A stretch of 64,000 nucleotides of DNA from Bacteroidota bacterium (GCA_005884665.1 VBAT01000010.1:270138-334137), one strand, 5' to 3'. Shown: positions 1 to 7,601, counted from the stretch's first letter. Program-made: numbers and translations. The notes: a model not told the origin generated them from the letters alone.

Positions 1-167
1 AGTTTGGTAATATCTAATTTTCCCTGCAATGCCCATTGATTCAGCGTTTCCACATCTTCAAGAACTGGCTCAAATTCTATTCCGCCGGTTTCAATTTTTC
101 TATTTACCAGGGCATCGAAAATGAAAGTGTCGTTAGGACATGGAGAAAAGCCGATTGTGAGTTTCAA
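1..167 (-). CDS. mqnD: 1,4-dihydroxy-6-naphthoate synthase, N-terminal part (cut by window edge)
   Basis: Only the first 55 codons are in the window. The visible protein reads through the conserved start of MqnD: SPCPNDTFIFDAL near residues 8-20, then EPVLEDVETLNQWAL and GKLDITK. MqnD converts cyclic dehypoxanthine futalosine to 1,4-dihydroxy-6-naphthoate in the futalosine route to menaquinone. The best start is TTG at 167-165, which overlaps the TGA stop of mqnB (166-164) in a TTGA junction. This suggests translational coupling, and it places the first residues (KLTIGFSPCPND) where the family begins. The partner upstream, mqnB, acts earlier in the same pathway. The gene continues beyond base 1, so its completeness cannot be judged. 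Confidence 0.88.
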   Translation of the reverse strand, partial: MKLTIGFSPCPNDTFIFDALVNRKIETGGIEFEPVLEDVETLNQWALQGKLDITK

Positions 168-829
168 AGTTGGAGGTTGAGGTTGAGGTTAAGGTTGAGG
201 TTAAGGTTGAGGTTGAGGTTGAGGTTGAGGATGGCATCTTTTATTTTCCATTTCTTTTTATCCCGTTCGCCGATATAGTTGGATATGCTTCTCAATTGCA
301 AAAAAGGAATTTTTTCCTGTAAGCATACATAATGCAGCGCGGCACCTTCCATGGATTCAACAACCGGGTCGAATTTACCGATGTATGATTCTATCATTTG
401 TTTGCTTGTCGTGATCTGATTTACCGACACCGCGTTCACGGCTTTCAAACCGCTTTGCTGTATCAATTTACTATTCGGGTTGACCAGCCAGCCCTTGTTG
501 AAGGGAAACCGGTTGGCATCGATAAGTCCCATGTCAAAAACAGTATTCAATTGATTGTGCTCGGTCACGCCCATATCAGCGATTATGTCCTGACTGATCA
601 CAACAACCGATCCCAGTGAAATGTTTGAATCAAAACAGCCTGCTATACCCGCCTGTATCACAAGATCTGGCTTTTTTAACCCGACCTGTTTAGCCAATGA
701 ATAAGTGGTGGCTGTTAACCCTACCCCGGTTATCAATACATCAACCTGGGTGTTACCGGCATCAGCGCGGTACCTGTCGAGAAAAGGGGCTATTTCTTTT
801 GTGGTTGCAGCAACCAGTAAACAGTTCAT
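164..829 (-). CDS. mqnB: Futalosine hydrolase with a Leu-Asn repeat C-terminus
   Basis: Nucleosidase of the MTA/SAH nucleosidase (PNP/UDP phosphorylase) fold that removes hypoxanthine from futalosine in menaquinone synthesis. The start used is ATG at 829 (MNCLLVAAT). A TTG three codons further upstream lies inside a promoter box and is unlikely to be used. Family signatures seen are ITGVGLTAT, IQAGIAGCF, the catalytic-region VESMEGAALHYVC and RSISNYIGERDKKKW near the C-terminus. The Asn in SNYIGERD, where MTA/SAH nucleosidases have Asp, suits futalosine hydrolases. Directly after KIKDAI the protein runs into nine Leu-Asn dipeptides, encoded by a hexanucleotide repeat, before ending LQL and stop. 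The repeat unit is 6 bp, so changes in copy number keep the frame. The stop overlaps the TTG start of mqnD. Confidence 0.9.
   Translation of the reverse strand: MNCLLVAATTKEIAPFLDRYRADAGNTQVDVLITGVGLTATTYSLAKQVGLKKPDLVIQAGIAGCFDSNISLGSVVVISQDIIADMGVTEHNQLNTVFDMGLIDANRFPFNKGWLVNPNSKLIQQSGLKAVNAVSVNQITTSKQMIESYIGKFDPVVESMEGAALHYVCLQEKIPFLQLRSISNYIGERDKKKWKIKDAILNLNLNLNLNLNLNLNLNLQL
173..229 (-). repeat. In-frame hexanucleotide microsatellite at the 3' end of mqnB
   Basis: On the plus strand this is nine copies of GAGGTT plus a final GAG, two units reading AAGGTT. On the coding strand it gives Leu-Asn nine times, with CTC and CTT as the Leu codons. It ends a few bases before the mqnB stop and the mqnD start, so length changes move mqnD's upstream context but not the mqnB frame. 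Confidence 0.95.
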
Positions 830-835
830 GATGGG

Positions 836-843
836 CAAATTTA
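836..843 (-). promoter_or_regulatory. -7 promoter box TAAATTTG upstream of mqnB
   Basis: Read on the minus strand this is a perfect TAnnTTTG box, six bases before the mqnB ATG at 829. A Bacteroidota promoter has this element centred near -7, so the transcript would start close to the start codon. No clear -33 TTG was seen. Confidence 0.55.
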
Positions 844-981
844 ATCATGGATTACGCAGATTACGGGGATTTCTCGGATTTTGCCGATCGAAGGGATGTC
901 AAAATGGGGACGGAAATTTGGAAGCCAAAGGACGTTTGCCAGAAAAAGACGGGAATTGGTATCGCTAACATGCAGGAAGCG

Positions 982-1014
982 TTTGTGTGGTAACTGTTTG
1001 ATGTCTTAACTTTG
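982..1014 (+). promoter_or_regulatory. Bacteroidota-type promoter for the pterin synthase/folE operon
   Basis: TTTG at 982-985 and TAACTTTG at 1007-1014 are separated by 21 bases, matching the TTTG / TAnnTTTG promoter of Bacteroidota. The first gene starts at 1032, giving a leader of roughly 10-12 bases. The stretch before it (844-900) is an interspersed-repeat-like ATTACGCAGATTACG sequence and holds no gene. Confidence 0.65.
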
Positions 1015-1031
1015 CCCTCTTTTCATGAATT

Positions 1032-1451
1032 ATGGTATATCTCACGAGACTGGAACATTTTAATGCGGCGCACAAGTTATACAATCCTGCATGGACACCT
1101 GAAAAAAATGACGAGGTATTTGGTCCATGTGCTAACGAGAACTGGCATGGTCACAATTATGAATTATTTGTTACCATCAAGGGGCAACCCGATCCCGATA
1201 CAGGCTTTATATACGATGTAAAACAACTGAGCGTGCTGATCAGGGAAAAGGTCATTGAAAAAGTGGATCATCGCAACCTGAATCTTGATGTTGAATTTAT
1301 GCAGGGTAAGATCTGTAGCACGGAGAACCTGGCTGTGGGAATCTGGAACGAGTTAAAACAGAATTTGCCTCTGGGTATTCAACTGCATTGTATTAAACTG
1401 TATGAAACGCCAAGAATATATGTTGAATATTTTGGAGAGCAGAATGCCTAA
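1032..1451 (+). CDS. 6-pyruvoyl-tetrahydropterin synthase / QueD family protein, copy 1
   Basis: A T-fold enzyme of the PTPS/6-carboxytetrahydropterin synthase family, acting on dihydroneopterin triphosphate, the product of GTP cyclohydrolase I. The zinc ligands are visible as H14 (in HFNAAH), H39 and H41 (in HGHNY), with catalytic Cys33. DHRNLNLD supplies the Asp-His pair and ETPR the substrate-binding Glu near the end. The Cys-x5-His-Gly-His spacing is that of eukaryotic PTPS. E. coli QueD, as I recall, has Cys-x3. The C-terminal STENLAVGIWNEL also resembles animal PTPS. A close relative follows after 26 bases and folE after that. The product could be a tetrahydropterin cofactor or the queuosine intermediate. 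Sequence alone does not separate these. Confidence 0.85.
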   Translation: MVYLTRLEHFNAAHKLYNPAWTPEKNDEVFGPCANENWHGHNYELFVTIKGQPDPDTGFIYDVKQLSVLIREKVIEKVDHRNLNLDVEFMQGKICSTENLAVGIWNELKQNLPLGIQLHCIKLYETPRIYVEYFGEQNA

Positions 1452-1477
1452 CCTTTAAACCTTTTCAACGTGTCAGC

Positions 1478-1894
1478 ATGAGTAAGAAAGTGTCCGTTTT
1501 CAGGAAAGAACATTTTAATGCGGCTCACCGGTTGTTCAATCCGGGTTGGGATGATGTGACCAATGAAAAAGTGTTTGGTAAATGTGCTTTGCCTCATTAC
1601 CACGGGCACAATTATGAGATGGAAGTAAAGGTGACTGGCAAGCCGGATAAGAAAACAGGATATGTCATCGACCTGAAAGAGCTGGGAGACCTGGTAAAAA
1701 GAGAGATACATTCCAGGTTTGACCATAAAAACCTGAATCTCGATACAAAAGAGTTCAAAAATCTAAACCCAACGGCGGAAAATATTGTTGTTGTTATTTA
1801 TAAATTACTGCGGCCGCATATTGACAAAAAAATGGGCCTGCAGATCCGGCTGTATGAAACTCCCAGGAATTTTGTAGAATACCCGGTTAATTAA
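1478..1894 (+). CDS. 6-pyruvoyl-tetrahydropterin synthase / QueD family protein, copy 2
   Basis: Tandem paralogue of the preceding gene, of nearly the same length (138 aa). It keeps the full active-site set: H17 in HFNAAH, Cys36, H42 and H44 in HGHNY, FDHKNLNLD and ETPR. Like copy 1 it has Cys-x5-HGH spacing, but it differs throughout the body, for example NPTAENIVVVIYKLL in place of STENLAVGIW. The duplication therefore looks old and functionally split rather than recent. It lies 26 bases after copy 1 and 28 bases before folE, clearly in one transcription unit. One of the two may serve queuosine synthesis (queE is at 44.6 kb) and the other a pterin cofactor. That split is inference. Confidence 0.85.
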   Translation: MSKKVSVFRKEHFNAAHRLFNPGWDDVTNEKVFGKCALPHYHGHNYEMEVKVTGKPDKKTGYVIDLKELGDLVKREIHSRFDHKNLNLDTKEFKNLNPTAENIVVVIYKLLRPHIDKKMGLQIRLYETPRNFVEYPVN

Positions 1895-1922
1895 GCAATC
1901 GTTATAAATTGAAATAAGGATT

Positions 1923-2519
1923 ATGCAATATCAAAAAACTGATGAATACTGCGAAGAAACACTTCCCGGACTGATGGCAAGCTATAAAGAGGCGCTTAAA
2001 TTATTGGGAGAAGACCCCGAGCGGGAGGGATTGATAAAAACGCCCGAACGTGTGGCCAAAGCCATGCAATTTCTTACGCAGGGTTATAAACAAGATGCTC
2101 ATGCCATCATCGATTCAGCCAAATTTCACGAGCCGGTAAGTGAAATGATCGTGGTAAAGGACATCGAGATATACAGCCTCTGCGAGCATCATTTGCTGCC
2201 GTTCATCGGGAGAGCCCATGTGGCATATATCCCTAACGGGTGGATAACGGGTCTGAGTAAGATCGCGAGGGTTGTGGATGTATTTTCGCGCAGGCTGCAG
2301 GTGCAGGAGCGATTAACTGTGCAGATCAAGGATGCGATCAAGGAGACACTAAATCCTATCGGTGTAGCGGTGGTCATTGAGGCCAAACATTTATGTATGA
2401 TGATGCGGGGCGTACAAAAACAAAATTCGGTTACCACTACTTCCGCTTTTGATGGCGAGTTTCAAAAAAATTCAACCCGGAGCGAATTCCTGAAGCTGAT
2501 CTCTGCCAAACTCGGATAA
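1923..2519 (+). CDS. folE: GTP cyclohydrolase I
   Basis: Converts GTP to 7,8-dihydroneopterin triphosphate, the first step to folate, tetrahydropterins and queuosine. At 198 aa it has the usual length. The zinc site is visible as Cys87 and His90 (CEHH) and Cys158 (HLCMMMRG). [21 protein letters not shown] is the family core, and [13 protein letters not shown] near the end is also conserved. The start codon follows an AAGGA-like sequence (ATAAGGATT) a few bases upstream, one of few Shine-Dalgarno-like signals here. It is the third gene after two pterin synthases that use its product, so the operon makes and then consumes dihydroneopterin triphosphate. Confidence 0.96.
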   Translation: MQYQKTDEYCEETLPGLMASYKEALKLLGEDPEREGLIKTPERVAKAMQFLTQGYKQDAHAIIDSAKFHEPVSEMIVVKDIEIYSLCEHHLLPFIGRAHVAYIPNGWITGLSKIARVVDVFSRRLQVQERLTVQIKDAIKETLNPIGVAVVIEAKHLCMMMRGVQKQNSVTTTSAFDGEFQKNSTRSEFLKLISAKLG

Positions 2520-2522
2520 AAC

Positions 2523-2530
2523 TATTTTTG
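2523..2530 (+). promoter_or_regulatory. Possible -7 box TATTTTTG upstream of fabD
   Basis: A perfect TAnnTTTG match 71 bases before the fabD ATG, just after the folE stop. No -33 element is evident, so this is a candidate only. Confidence 0.35.
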
Positions 2531-2601
2531 CAGCAATGCTATAAAGATTTTTTTAGATAAAGTCTTTGTGGCATTTTTGTTTTTGCTAAGGACCAAGGAA
2601 C

Positions 2602-3504
2602 ATGAAACATGCCTATGTATTTCCCGGACAAGGATCGCAATTCCCGGGAATGGGAAAGGAACATTATGCGAACAGCGCTTTTGCCAAAAAACTTTTTGAG
2701 CAGGCCAATGATATTTTGGGATTCCGGATCTCAGATACCATGTTCAATGGAACGGAGGAAGATCTGAAACAAACAAATGTAACGCAGCCCGCAGTTTTTC
2801 TGCATTCAATCATTGCTTTCCGTAGCATTGATCCCACGACCAGTAGCGCCAAACCAGATATGGTAGCTGGTCATTCATTGGGGGAATTTTCGGCGTTGGT
2901 GGCTAACGGGACCCTGAGTTTTGAAGCAGCTTTGAACCTGGTAGCTGTTCGCGCCCGTGCGATGCAAAAAGCATGTGAACTAAACCCGTCTACCATGGCT
3001 GCTGTGTTGGGCCTCGATGATAAAAAAGTAGAGGATATCTGTAAGCAGGTGCAACTGGAAACTGGTGAGGTGGTTGTTCCTGCTAATTATAATTGTCCGG
3101 GTCAATTAGTGATCAGTGGTTCTATCAAAGGCATTCATATCGCCTGTGAAAAAATGAAAGCCGCTGGGGCCAAAAGAGCATTAGTATTGCCAGTTGGTGG
3201 CGCTTTTCATTCGCCGCTGATGGAACCTGCCAGGGAAGAATTGCAGGCTGCCATTGATTCTACCAATTTTCATTCACCGGTTTGCGCTATATATCAAAAT
3301 GCAGTAGCCAAGGCTGTGATCGATAAAGCAGAGATCAAACAAAACCTCATCGAGCAATTGACTGCACCTGTTCGCTGGACCCAAAGTGTTCAGGCTATGG
3401 TTGCTGATGGAGCTACCTCATTCACCGAAGCAGGACCAGGGAAGGTTTTGCAGGGTTTGATTTTGAAGATCGATAAGACAATGACCGTAGCCGGAGTGAG
3501 CTAA
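2602..3504 (+). CDS. fabD: Malonyl-CoA:ACP transacylase
   Basis: Loads malonyl groups on acyl carrier protein for fatty acid synthesis in the cytoplasm. The 300-aa protein begins with the family motif FPGQGSQFPGMG. It has the nucleophile Ser92 in GHSLGEFSA, the catalytic His203 in GGAFHSPLM and the ending FTEAGPGKVLQGL. Start and length are as expected. fabH, the initiating condensing enzyme, lies 3 kb away on the other strand, so the two are not co-transcribed. A lipoprotein gene begins nine bases after the stop and probably shares its transcript. Confidence 0.96.
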   Translation: MKHAYVFPGQGSQFPGMGKEHYANSAFAKKLFEQANDILGFRISDTMFNGTEEDLKQTNVTQPAVFLHSIIAFRSIDPTTSSAKPDMVAGHSLGEFSALVANGTLSFEAALNLVAVRARAMQKACELNPSTMAAVLGLDDKKVEDICKQVQLETGEVVVPANYNCPGQLVISGSIKGIHIACEKMKAAGAKRALVLPVGGAFHSPLMEPAREELQAAIDSTNFHSPVCAIYQNAVAKAVIDKAEIKQNLIEQLTAPVRWTQSVQAMVADGATSFTEAGPGKVLQGLILKIDKTMTVAGVS

Positions 3505-3513
3505 TAAGACCGT

Positions 3514-4338
3514 TTGAAATATCTGCGCATCATATATTTTTTGGTTTTTTACATGGTTGCCACTTCCTGTCATTCGAAGAGTGGGGAGGAAACTGCAAAG
3601 GATGAACCGGGAGATTTCAAAGAAATGGAAACCGACTTGTTGAGGACGTATTCCAAACTCTTTTCTTTATACCAGCATGACAATGACTCTCTCGAAACGC
3701 AGAGTGATTTGTTTTCGGGCAAACTGGTTGGTTTCATCAAAAACAATCCAGCTACACTGAATTATCCTTTCCATCAATTAAAAGACAGCAATGCAGTGGA
3801 TATAGCTACATCTTCTGACAGCCTGTTCCGGATATATAGCTGGGATACCTGGTTGGGAGGAACAATGCACTACTTCGACAATATTTATCAATACAAATCG
3901 GGAGACAAAATCTATTTCCTGCATCCTGAAAAGGACGGAGACGATTCTGAAGCTTTTTACTCAGAAATATTTACAATAAAAACTGGAAGCAGGACCTGGT
4001 ATCTGGTTGTAGGTAATACTATTTCGTCGACAAAAGATGCGGCTCAGTTTATTAGAGCCGTAACAATTGAAAATAATGCGGTGAATGATACAGGAAAACT
4101 TTTCAGGACAAAAACTAAATCCCTCAACGAAATTTATGTTGCATTTGATTTTTTCAGCGTAGTTGACAGGCCCGAGCGGCCTCTAAAATTAATTAAGTAC
4201 GATCCCGATAAGAGAATTGTTTATATCCCGGTAGTGAAGGAAGAGGGTAAAGTAACTGATAAGTTCATTCTTTATCAATTCAATGGACAATATTTTGAGC
4301 ATATCTTAACCGAAAAGACCTCGGGTGAAAACCGGTGA
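3514..4338 (+). CDS. Predicted lipoprotein of unknown function
   Basis: 274 aa with a lipoprotein signal: a basic start (MKYLR), a hydrophobic stretch and a lipobox ending VATSC, with the acylated Cys at residue 19. The start must be the TTG at 3514. The next ATG lies only five residues before the Cys and would leave no signal sequence. The mature part is soluble, mixed alpha/beta, with many Asp/Ser/Lys and aromatic residues (SWDTWLGGTMHYFDN, GSRTWYLVVGNTIS). I recognise no family. It follows fabD by nine bases, which suggests co-transcription but not a shared function. Confidence 0.72.
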   Translation: MKYLRIIYFLVFYMVATSCHSKSGEETAKDEPGDFKEMETDLLRTYSKLFSLYQHDNDSLETQSDLFSGKLVGFIKNNPATLNYPFHQLKDSNAVDIATSSDSLFRIYSWDTWLGGTMHYFDNIYQYKSGDKIYFLHPEKDGDDSEAFYSEIFTIKTGSRTWYLVVGNTISSTKDAAQFIRAVTIENNAVNDTGKLFRTKTKSLNEIYVAFDFFSVVDRPERPLKLIKYDPDKRIVYIPVVKEEGKVTDKFILYQFNGQYFEHILTEKTSGENR

Positions 4339-4409
4339 TTCGTGGTGTTAATACATGTAAAGTCAGTGAAAATACACCTGACTATTTCGGCTTCGTTCAA
4401 GCCATTTCT

Positions 4410-4417
4410 TAAATTTG
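4410..4417 (+). promoter_or_regulatory. -7 promoter box TAAATTTG in front of a pseudogene
   Basis: A perfect TAnnTTTG match ending 15 bases before the ATG at 4433. The promoter looks intact although the gene behind it is broken. Confidence 0.5.
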
Positions 4418-4432
4418 ATTAAATACTTATCT

Positions 4433-4695
4433 ATGGGAGTAGTTTACGCGGATATTACTTTGATCAACGCAGTAGATGTTGAATTGGCTGAACGCCATAT
4501 CATCGGTGAAGAAGAAATAAAACAGATGACCGTGAGGATGCTTGTAGATAGTGGCGCTTATCTGATGAGCATTAACCGGTCTGTACAGGAGCAACTGAAT
4601 TTGAGATTTATTGAAAGACGTTAATTGTGAACCCAGACCATCCTGATGGCGCCGTGTTGAAAATGAAGCGGGCTGCGAAACCCGTCATAGCTTGA
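4433..4695 (+). pseudogene. Retropepsin-like (clan AA) aspartic protease, internally deleted
   Basis: The 5' part encodes MGVVYADITLINAVDVELAE and the active-site sequence MLVDSGAYLMSIN, typical of small bacterial clan AA aspartic proteases of about 130-140 aa. The frame then stops at 4622-4624, after IERR. The family's C-terminal end is still present, in a different frame: 4627-4695 reads VNPDHPDGAVLKMKRAAKPVIA and stop. The roughly 45 residues normally between these parts, including the glycine-rich flap region and the strand before the tail, are missing. This points to a deletion whose length is not a multiple of three. A promoter box remains upstream. The family call rests on the DSGA motif and the characteristic tail. 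Confidence 0.75.
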
Positions 4696-4733
4696 TGGGT
4701 TCCTGAGTTTCTATCTTTAATACCACGGTTTAA

Positions 4734-5204
4734 TCAGACATATAAACTGCAGTTGATCCACTCATGATCAAATCCTGCATTGTATTTTTTATAAAAATTG
4801 ATAGCCGGTTCGTTCCAATCCAGTACCTGCCAGATGATACGATTCCAACCTTTTTCCCTGGCTTCCACCATCAGCCGTTCGAATAAAAGTCTGCCAATCC
4901 CTTTTCCTCTTGCCTCTTCAGTGACAATTATATCTTCGAGATACATGGCCTGTCCTTTCCAGGTGGAATAGCGGATGTAGTATAATGCAAAGCCCAGGAT
5001 CGTTGATTTACCCGGTTCATTTGGAGAATGTGATTCGGCGACGAAGGCCCACCAGATGGGGTGGCTGCCGAAACCGCTTTCGACAAAATGCTCCATTGTC
5101 ACTGTCACATCGTTTGGAGCTTTTTCATAAATGGCTAATTCCTGAATCAGTTCCAATAACCGTGGACAATCTTCTTTAACAGCCTTGCGTATGTTTATTT
5201 CCAT
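4734..5204 (-). CDS. GNAT-family N-acetyltransferase, spermidine/spermine acetyltransferase-like
   Basis: 156 aa with the whole GNAT fold. The N-terminal IRKAVKEDCPRLLELIQELA is followed by the substrate region ALYYIRYSTWKGQAMYLEDI, the acetyl-CoA binding motif A (EEARGKGIGRLLFE) and the C-terminal VLDWNEPAINFYKKY. The YLEDIIV and VLDWN..AI.FY elements are those of the SSAT/thialysine acetyltransferase group, so a small amine is the likely substrate. It starts eight bases after the PLP enzyme stop on the same strand and is probably co-transcribed with it. A sulfur amino-acid analogue such as thialysine would then be a reasonable, unproven substrate. Confidence 0.85.
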   Translation of the reverse strand: MEINIRKAVKEDCPRLLELIQELAIYEKAPNDVTVTMEHFVESGFGSHPIWWAFVAESHSPNEPGKSTILGFALYYIRYSTWKGQAMYLEDIIVTEEARGKGIGRLLFERLMVEAREKGWNRIIWQVLDWNEPAINFYKKYNAGFDHEWINCSLYV

Positions 5205-5212
5205 TTCCGAAA

Positions 5213-6436
5213 TTAGTTTAAGGCCTGTTCGAGATCTGCGATTATATCCTGTACGTTCTCTATTCCCACATTCATCCTTATCAATCCATCGGTGATTCCA
5301 TATTTTTCTTTTTCTTCCTTCGGCACACTATAATGCGTCATGGAAGCAGGATGGGAAAGCAGGGTATCACAGGTACCCAGTGAAACCGTTCTCACGCACA
5401 TGTTGAGCTTGTTCATAAAATCAATTCCGCCCTGCAAACCTTTTTTCAATTCAAAGCTGAGCATGGCCCCGGGATGCCGCATTTGTTTCATGGCCGTTTT
5501 ATGATCCGGGTGGTCAGGCAGACCTGTATAGTTGACTTTTTGTACTGCTGGATGTTTTTCCAAAAATTTTGCAACTTCCATAGCATTATTGCAATGACGG
5601 TCCATTCTTAACTCCAGCGTCTTCATTCCATTGATCAGTAAAAACGCATCAAAGGGATTGGCGCTTCCACCGAGGGTCTTAGCCATGACATACGCTTTTG
5701 TTTTCATGAACTGCAGGTCCCGGCCTAATATGATTCCCCCGATTGCAGTGCCATGTCCATTTAAAAATTTCGTGGTGGAATGAATAACGAAGTCGACATC
5801 GAACCGGAATGGCTGCTGAAGGTAAGGTGTGGCAAATGTGTTATCACAGGCCACGATCAAATTGCGTTGCTTCGCCAGCTTGCTTAATGCTTCTATATCG
5901 ACGCACTGGATGGTAGGATTAGCAGGAGTTTCGATATACAATAGTTTAATGGCCGGATCTTTTTTTAGTGCTTCTTCCGCTTTGTTGAGATCGCGCAGGT
6001 CCGCTATAATAGCGGTGATACCAAGCGCAGGTAAAACGTTTGTAATGATCTCTTCGGTGCCGCCATACAATGAATAATGCGTCAGTATCTTATCGCCGGA
6101 TTTTAAATTGGACAACAACAGTGTTGTAATGGCAGCCATGCCTGAAGCCTGGAGAATGCCTTTTACTTCAAATGGCGAACCGTTTTTGGTTAAACCAAAA
6201 GCTTCCAACGAAGCGATTTTTCTTTCAGCCTCCGCAAACGTAGGATTACCCCAACGCGAATAAATGAAGCCTTCTTCTTTTCCACTGAAGCGACGCATTC
6301 CCTGTTCGGCTTCATCATAGACAAAAGTGCTGCTGGCATAGATCGGAACAAGGTGAGCGTATTTAGGGTCCTGCTGGTGTCCTGCATGTACGGCCACCGA
6401 ACTCCATCCGGTGAGAGGCGATTTTTTATCTGACAT
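5213..6436 (-). CDS. PLP-dependent trans-sulfuration enzyme (cystathionine gamma-synthase/lyase or methionine gamma-lyase class)
   Basis: 407 aa from ATG at 6436. An upstream in-frame extension of 17 residues has no family character and was not used. It is a type I PLP enzyme of the Cys/Met metabolism family. The phosphate-binding YSRWGNPT (Tyr59) and SGMAAI, the ring-stacking Tyr124, and the Schiff-base Lys223 in STTKFLNGHG are visible, as is the C-terminal SHPASMTH. In methionine gamma-lyases a Cys follows the Tyr-Gly pair. Here that position is Gly126 (YGGT), which argues against a classical methionine gamma-lyase. O-acetylhomoserine sulfhydrylase or cystathionine gamma-synthase/lyase activity remains possible. 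It lies between fabH and the GNAT gene on the minus strand. Confidence 0.88.
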   Translation of the reverse strand: MSDKKSPLTGWSSVAVHAGHQQDPKYAHLVPIYASSTFVYDEAEQGMRRFSGKEEGFIYSRWGNPTFAEAERKIASLEAFGLTKNGSPFEVKGILQASGMAAITTLLLSNLKSGDKILTHYSLYGGTEEIITNVLPALGITAIIADLRDLNKAEEALKKDPAIKLLYIETPANPTIQCVDIEALSKLAKQRNLIVACDNTFATPYLQQPFRFDVDFVIHSTTKFLNGHGTAIGGIILGRDLQFMKTKAYVMAKTLGGSANPFDAFLLINGMKTLELRMDRHCNNAMEVAKFLEKHPAVQKVNYTGLPDHPDHKTAMKQMRHPGAMLSFELKKGLQGGIDFMNKLNMCVRTVSLGTCDTLLSHPASMTHYSVPKEEKEKYGITDGLIRMNVGIENVQDIIADLEQALN

Positions 6437-6455
6437 CAAATATGTTTTTATTGTC

Positions 6456-6478
6456 GTGGTTAGTGAGACACTAAGCAC
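6456..6478. repeat. Inverted repeat (copy A) upstream of the PLP enzyme
   Basis: Arms gtggttagtg and cactaagcac flank a 3-base spacer. The arms are complementary with one mismatch. A second, perfect copy sits 40 bases further on. It lies 20 bases upstream of the PLP enzyme start and could be an operator or an RNA hairpin in the leader. Confidence 0.7.
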
Positions 6479-6517
6479 AGCCGACAAATATCCGAATTAA
6501 ATTAAAGTATTTTTTAT

Positions 6518-6540
6518 GTGGTTAGTGAGACACTAACCAC
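6518..6540. repeat. Inverted repeat (copy B) between fabH and the PLP enzyme
   Basis: Arms gtggttagtg and cactaaccac are perfectly complementary around the spacer aga. A weaker related word (gtggaacactaatcac) follows at 6548-6563. The repeated unit may be a regulatory site or a degenerate interspersed element. Confidence 0.75.
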
Positions 6541-6574
6541 AGCGACAGTGGAACACTAATCACGGCCAAATCCA

Positions 6575-7573
6575 TCAGGAGTTATAAGCCCATTTTATCA
6601 GGGTTGCTCCCCAGGTAAACCCACCACCGAAAGCTGCTAACACAAGATTATCACCTTTCTTCAATTGTTTTTCCCAATCCCAAAGGCATAAAGGAATCGT
6701 ACCGGCTGTAGTGTTGCCGTATTTGTTGATATTGATCATTACTTTTTCTCTGGGCAGACCCATGCGGTTGGCAGTAGCGTCAATGATCCGGAGATTGGCC
6801 TGGTGGGGTACCAGCCAGGCGACATCGTTACCTGTGAGATTATTTTTTTCCAGTAATTCGGCGCTGATATCGGCCATGCCTTTCACTGCGAATTTGAAAA
6901 CTGGTTGGCCGTCCTGGTACACATAATGTTCTTTAGCCATTACCGTTTCTACGGATGCAGGCCTGGCAGAACCGCCGGCTTTCATGTGCAGGTACTGGCA
7001 ACCACTACCATCACTTCTCAAGATGCTATCAAGCACACCATTACCTTCTTCATTAGGCTCAAGCAAAACCGCTCCAGCGCCATCGCCGAAGATGATGCAG
7101 GTAGCCCGGTCACTATAATCAACGATTGCGCTCATTTTATCAGCGCCGCAGACCACAACTTTTTTATAACGTCCACTTTCAATCAAGGAGCTGCCAAGAG
7201 TAAGGCTGTATAAAAAACCAGAACAGGCAGCGCCGACATCAAAGCTCCAGGCATTTTTCGCGCCGATCTTATCACAAACAATATTGGCTGTAGCAGGAAA
7301 GACCATGTCTGGAGTGACAGTAGCCACGATCAGGCAATCGATTTCAGCCGGATCAATCGCTCTTTTTTTACACAATTCTTTTACTGCAGGTGCAGCCAGA
7401 TCAGATGTCGCTTTGCCGTCTCCTTTCAATATTCTCCTTTCTTCAATTCCAGTCCGGGTGCGGATCCATTCGTCGTTGGTGTCCACCATTTTCTCAAGGT
7501 CGAAATTGGTCAGTTTATCTTCGGGAACATATCCTCCAACAGCGGTGATAGCGGCAGTGATCTTTTTACTCAT
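6575..7573 (-). CDS. fabH: 3-oxoacyl-ACP synthase III (KAS III)
   Basis: Starts fatty acid chains by condensing an acyl-CoA with malonyl-ACP. The 332-aa length is normal. The catalytic triad is visible: Cys117 in DVGAACSGF, His257 in VPHQANLRI and Asn287 in [29 protein letters not shown] near residue 32 and the ending [11 protein letters not shown] are also conserved. Branched starter use is common in Bacteroidota but cannot be read from this sequence. A TAnnTTTG box lies 28 bases upstream of the start. Confidence 0.96.
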   Translation of the reverse strand: MSKKITAAITAVGGYVPEDKLTNFDLEKMVDTNDEWIRTRTGIEERRILKGDGKATSDLAAPAVKELCKKRAIDPAEIDCLIVATVTPDMVFPATANIVCDKIGAKNAWSFDVGAACSGFLYSLTLGSSLIESGRYKKVVVCGADKMSAIVDYSDRATCIIFGDGAGAVLLEPNEEGNGVLDSILRSDGSGCQYLHMKAGGSARPASVETVMAKEHYVYQDGQPVFKFAVKGMADISAELLEKNNLTGNDVAWLVPHQANLRIIDATANRMGLPREKVMININKYGNTTAGTIPLCLWDWEKQLKKGDNLVLAAFGGGFTWGATLIKWAYNS

Positions 7574-7601
7574 CTCTCTGCTATTTAAAATATTGTGCGG
7601 G

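Noticed and set aside
36-278. An open frame on the plus strand rich in Arg-Leu
   Set aside because: It is the antisense of the mqnB repeat and the start of mqnD; the repeat makes the frame open by chance.
164-838. Earlier TTG start for mqnB at 838
   Set aside because: That TTG lies inside a perfect promoter box; the ATG at 829 gives the family N-terminus.
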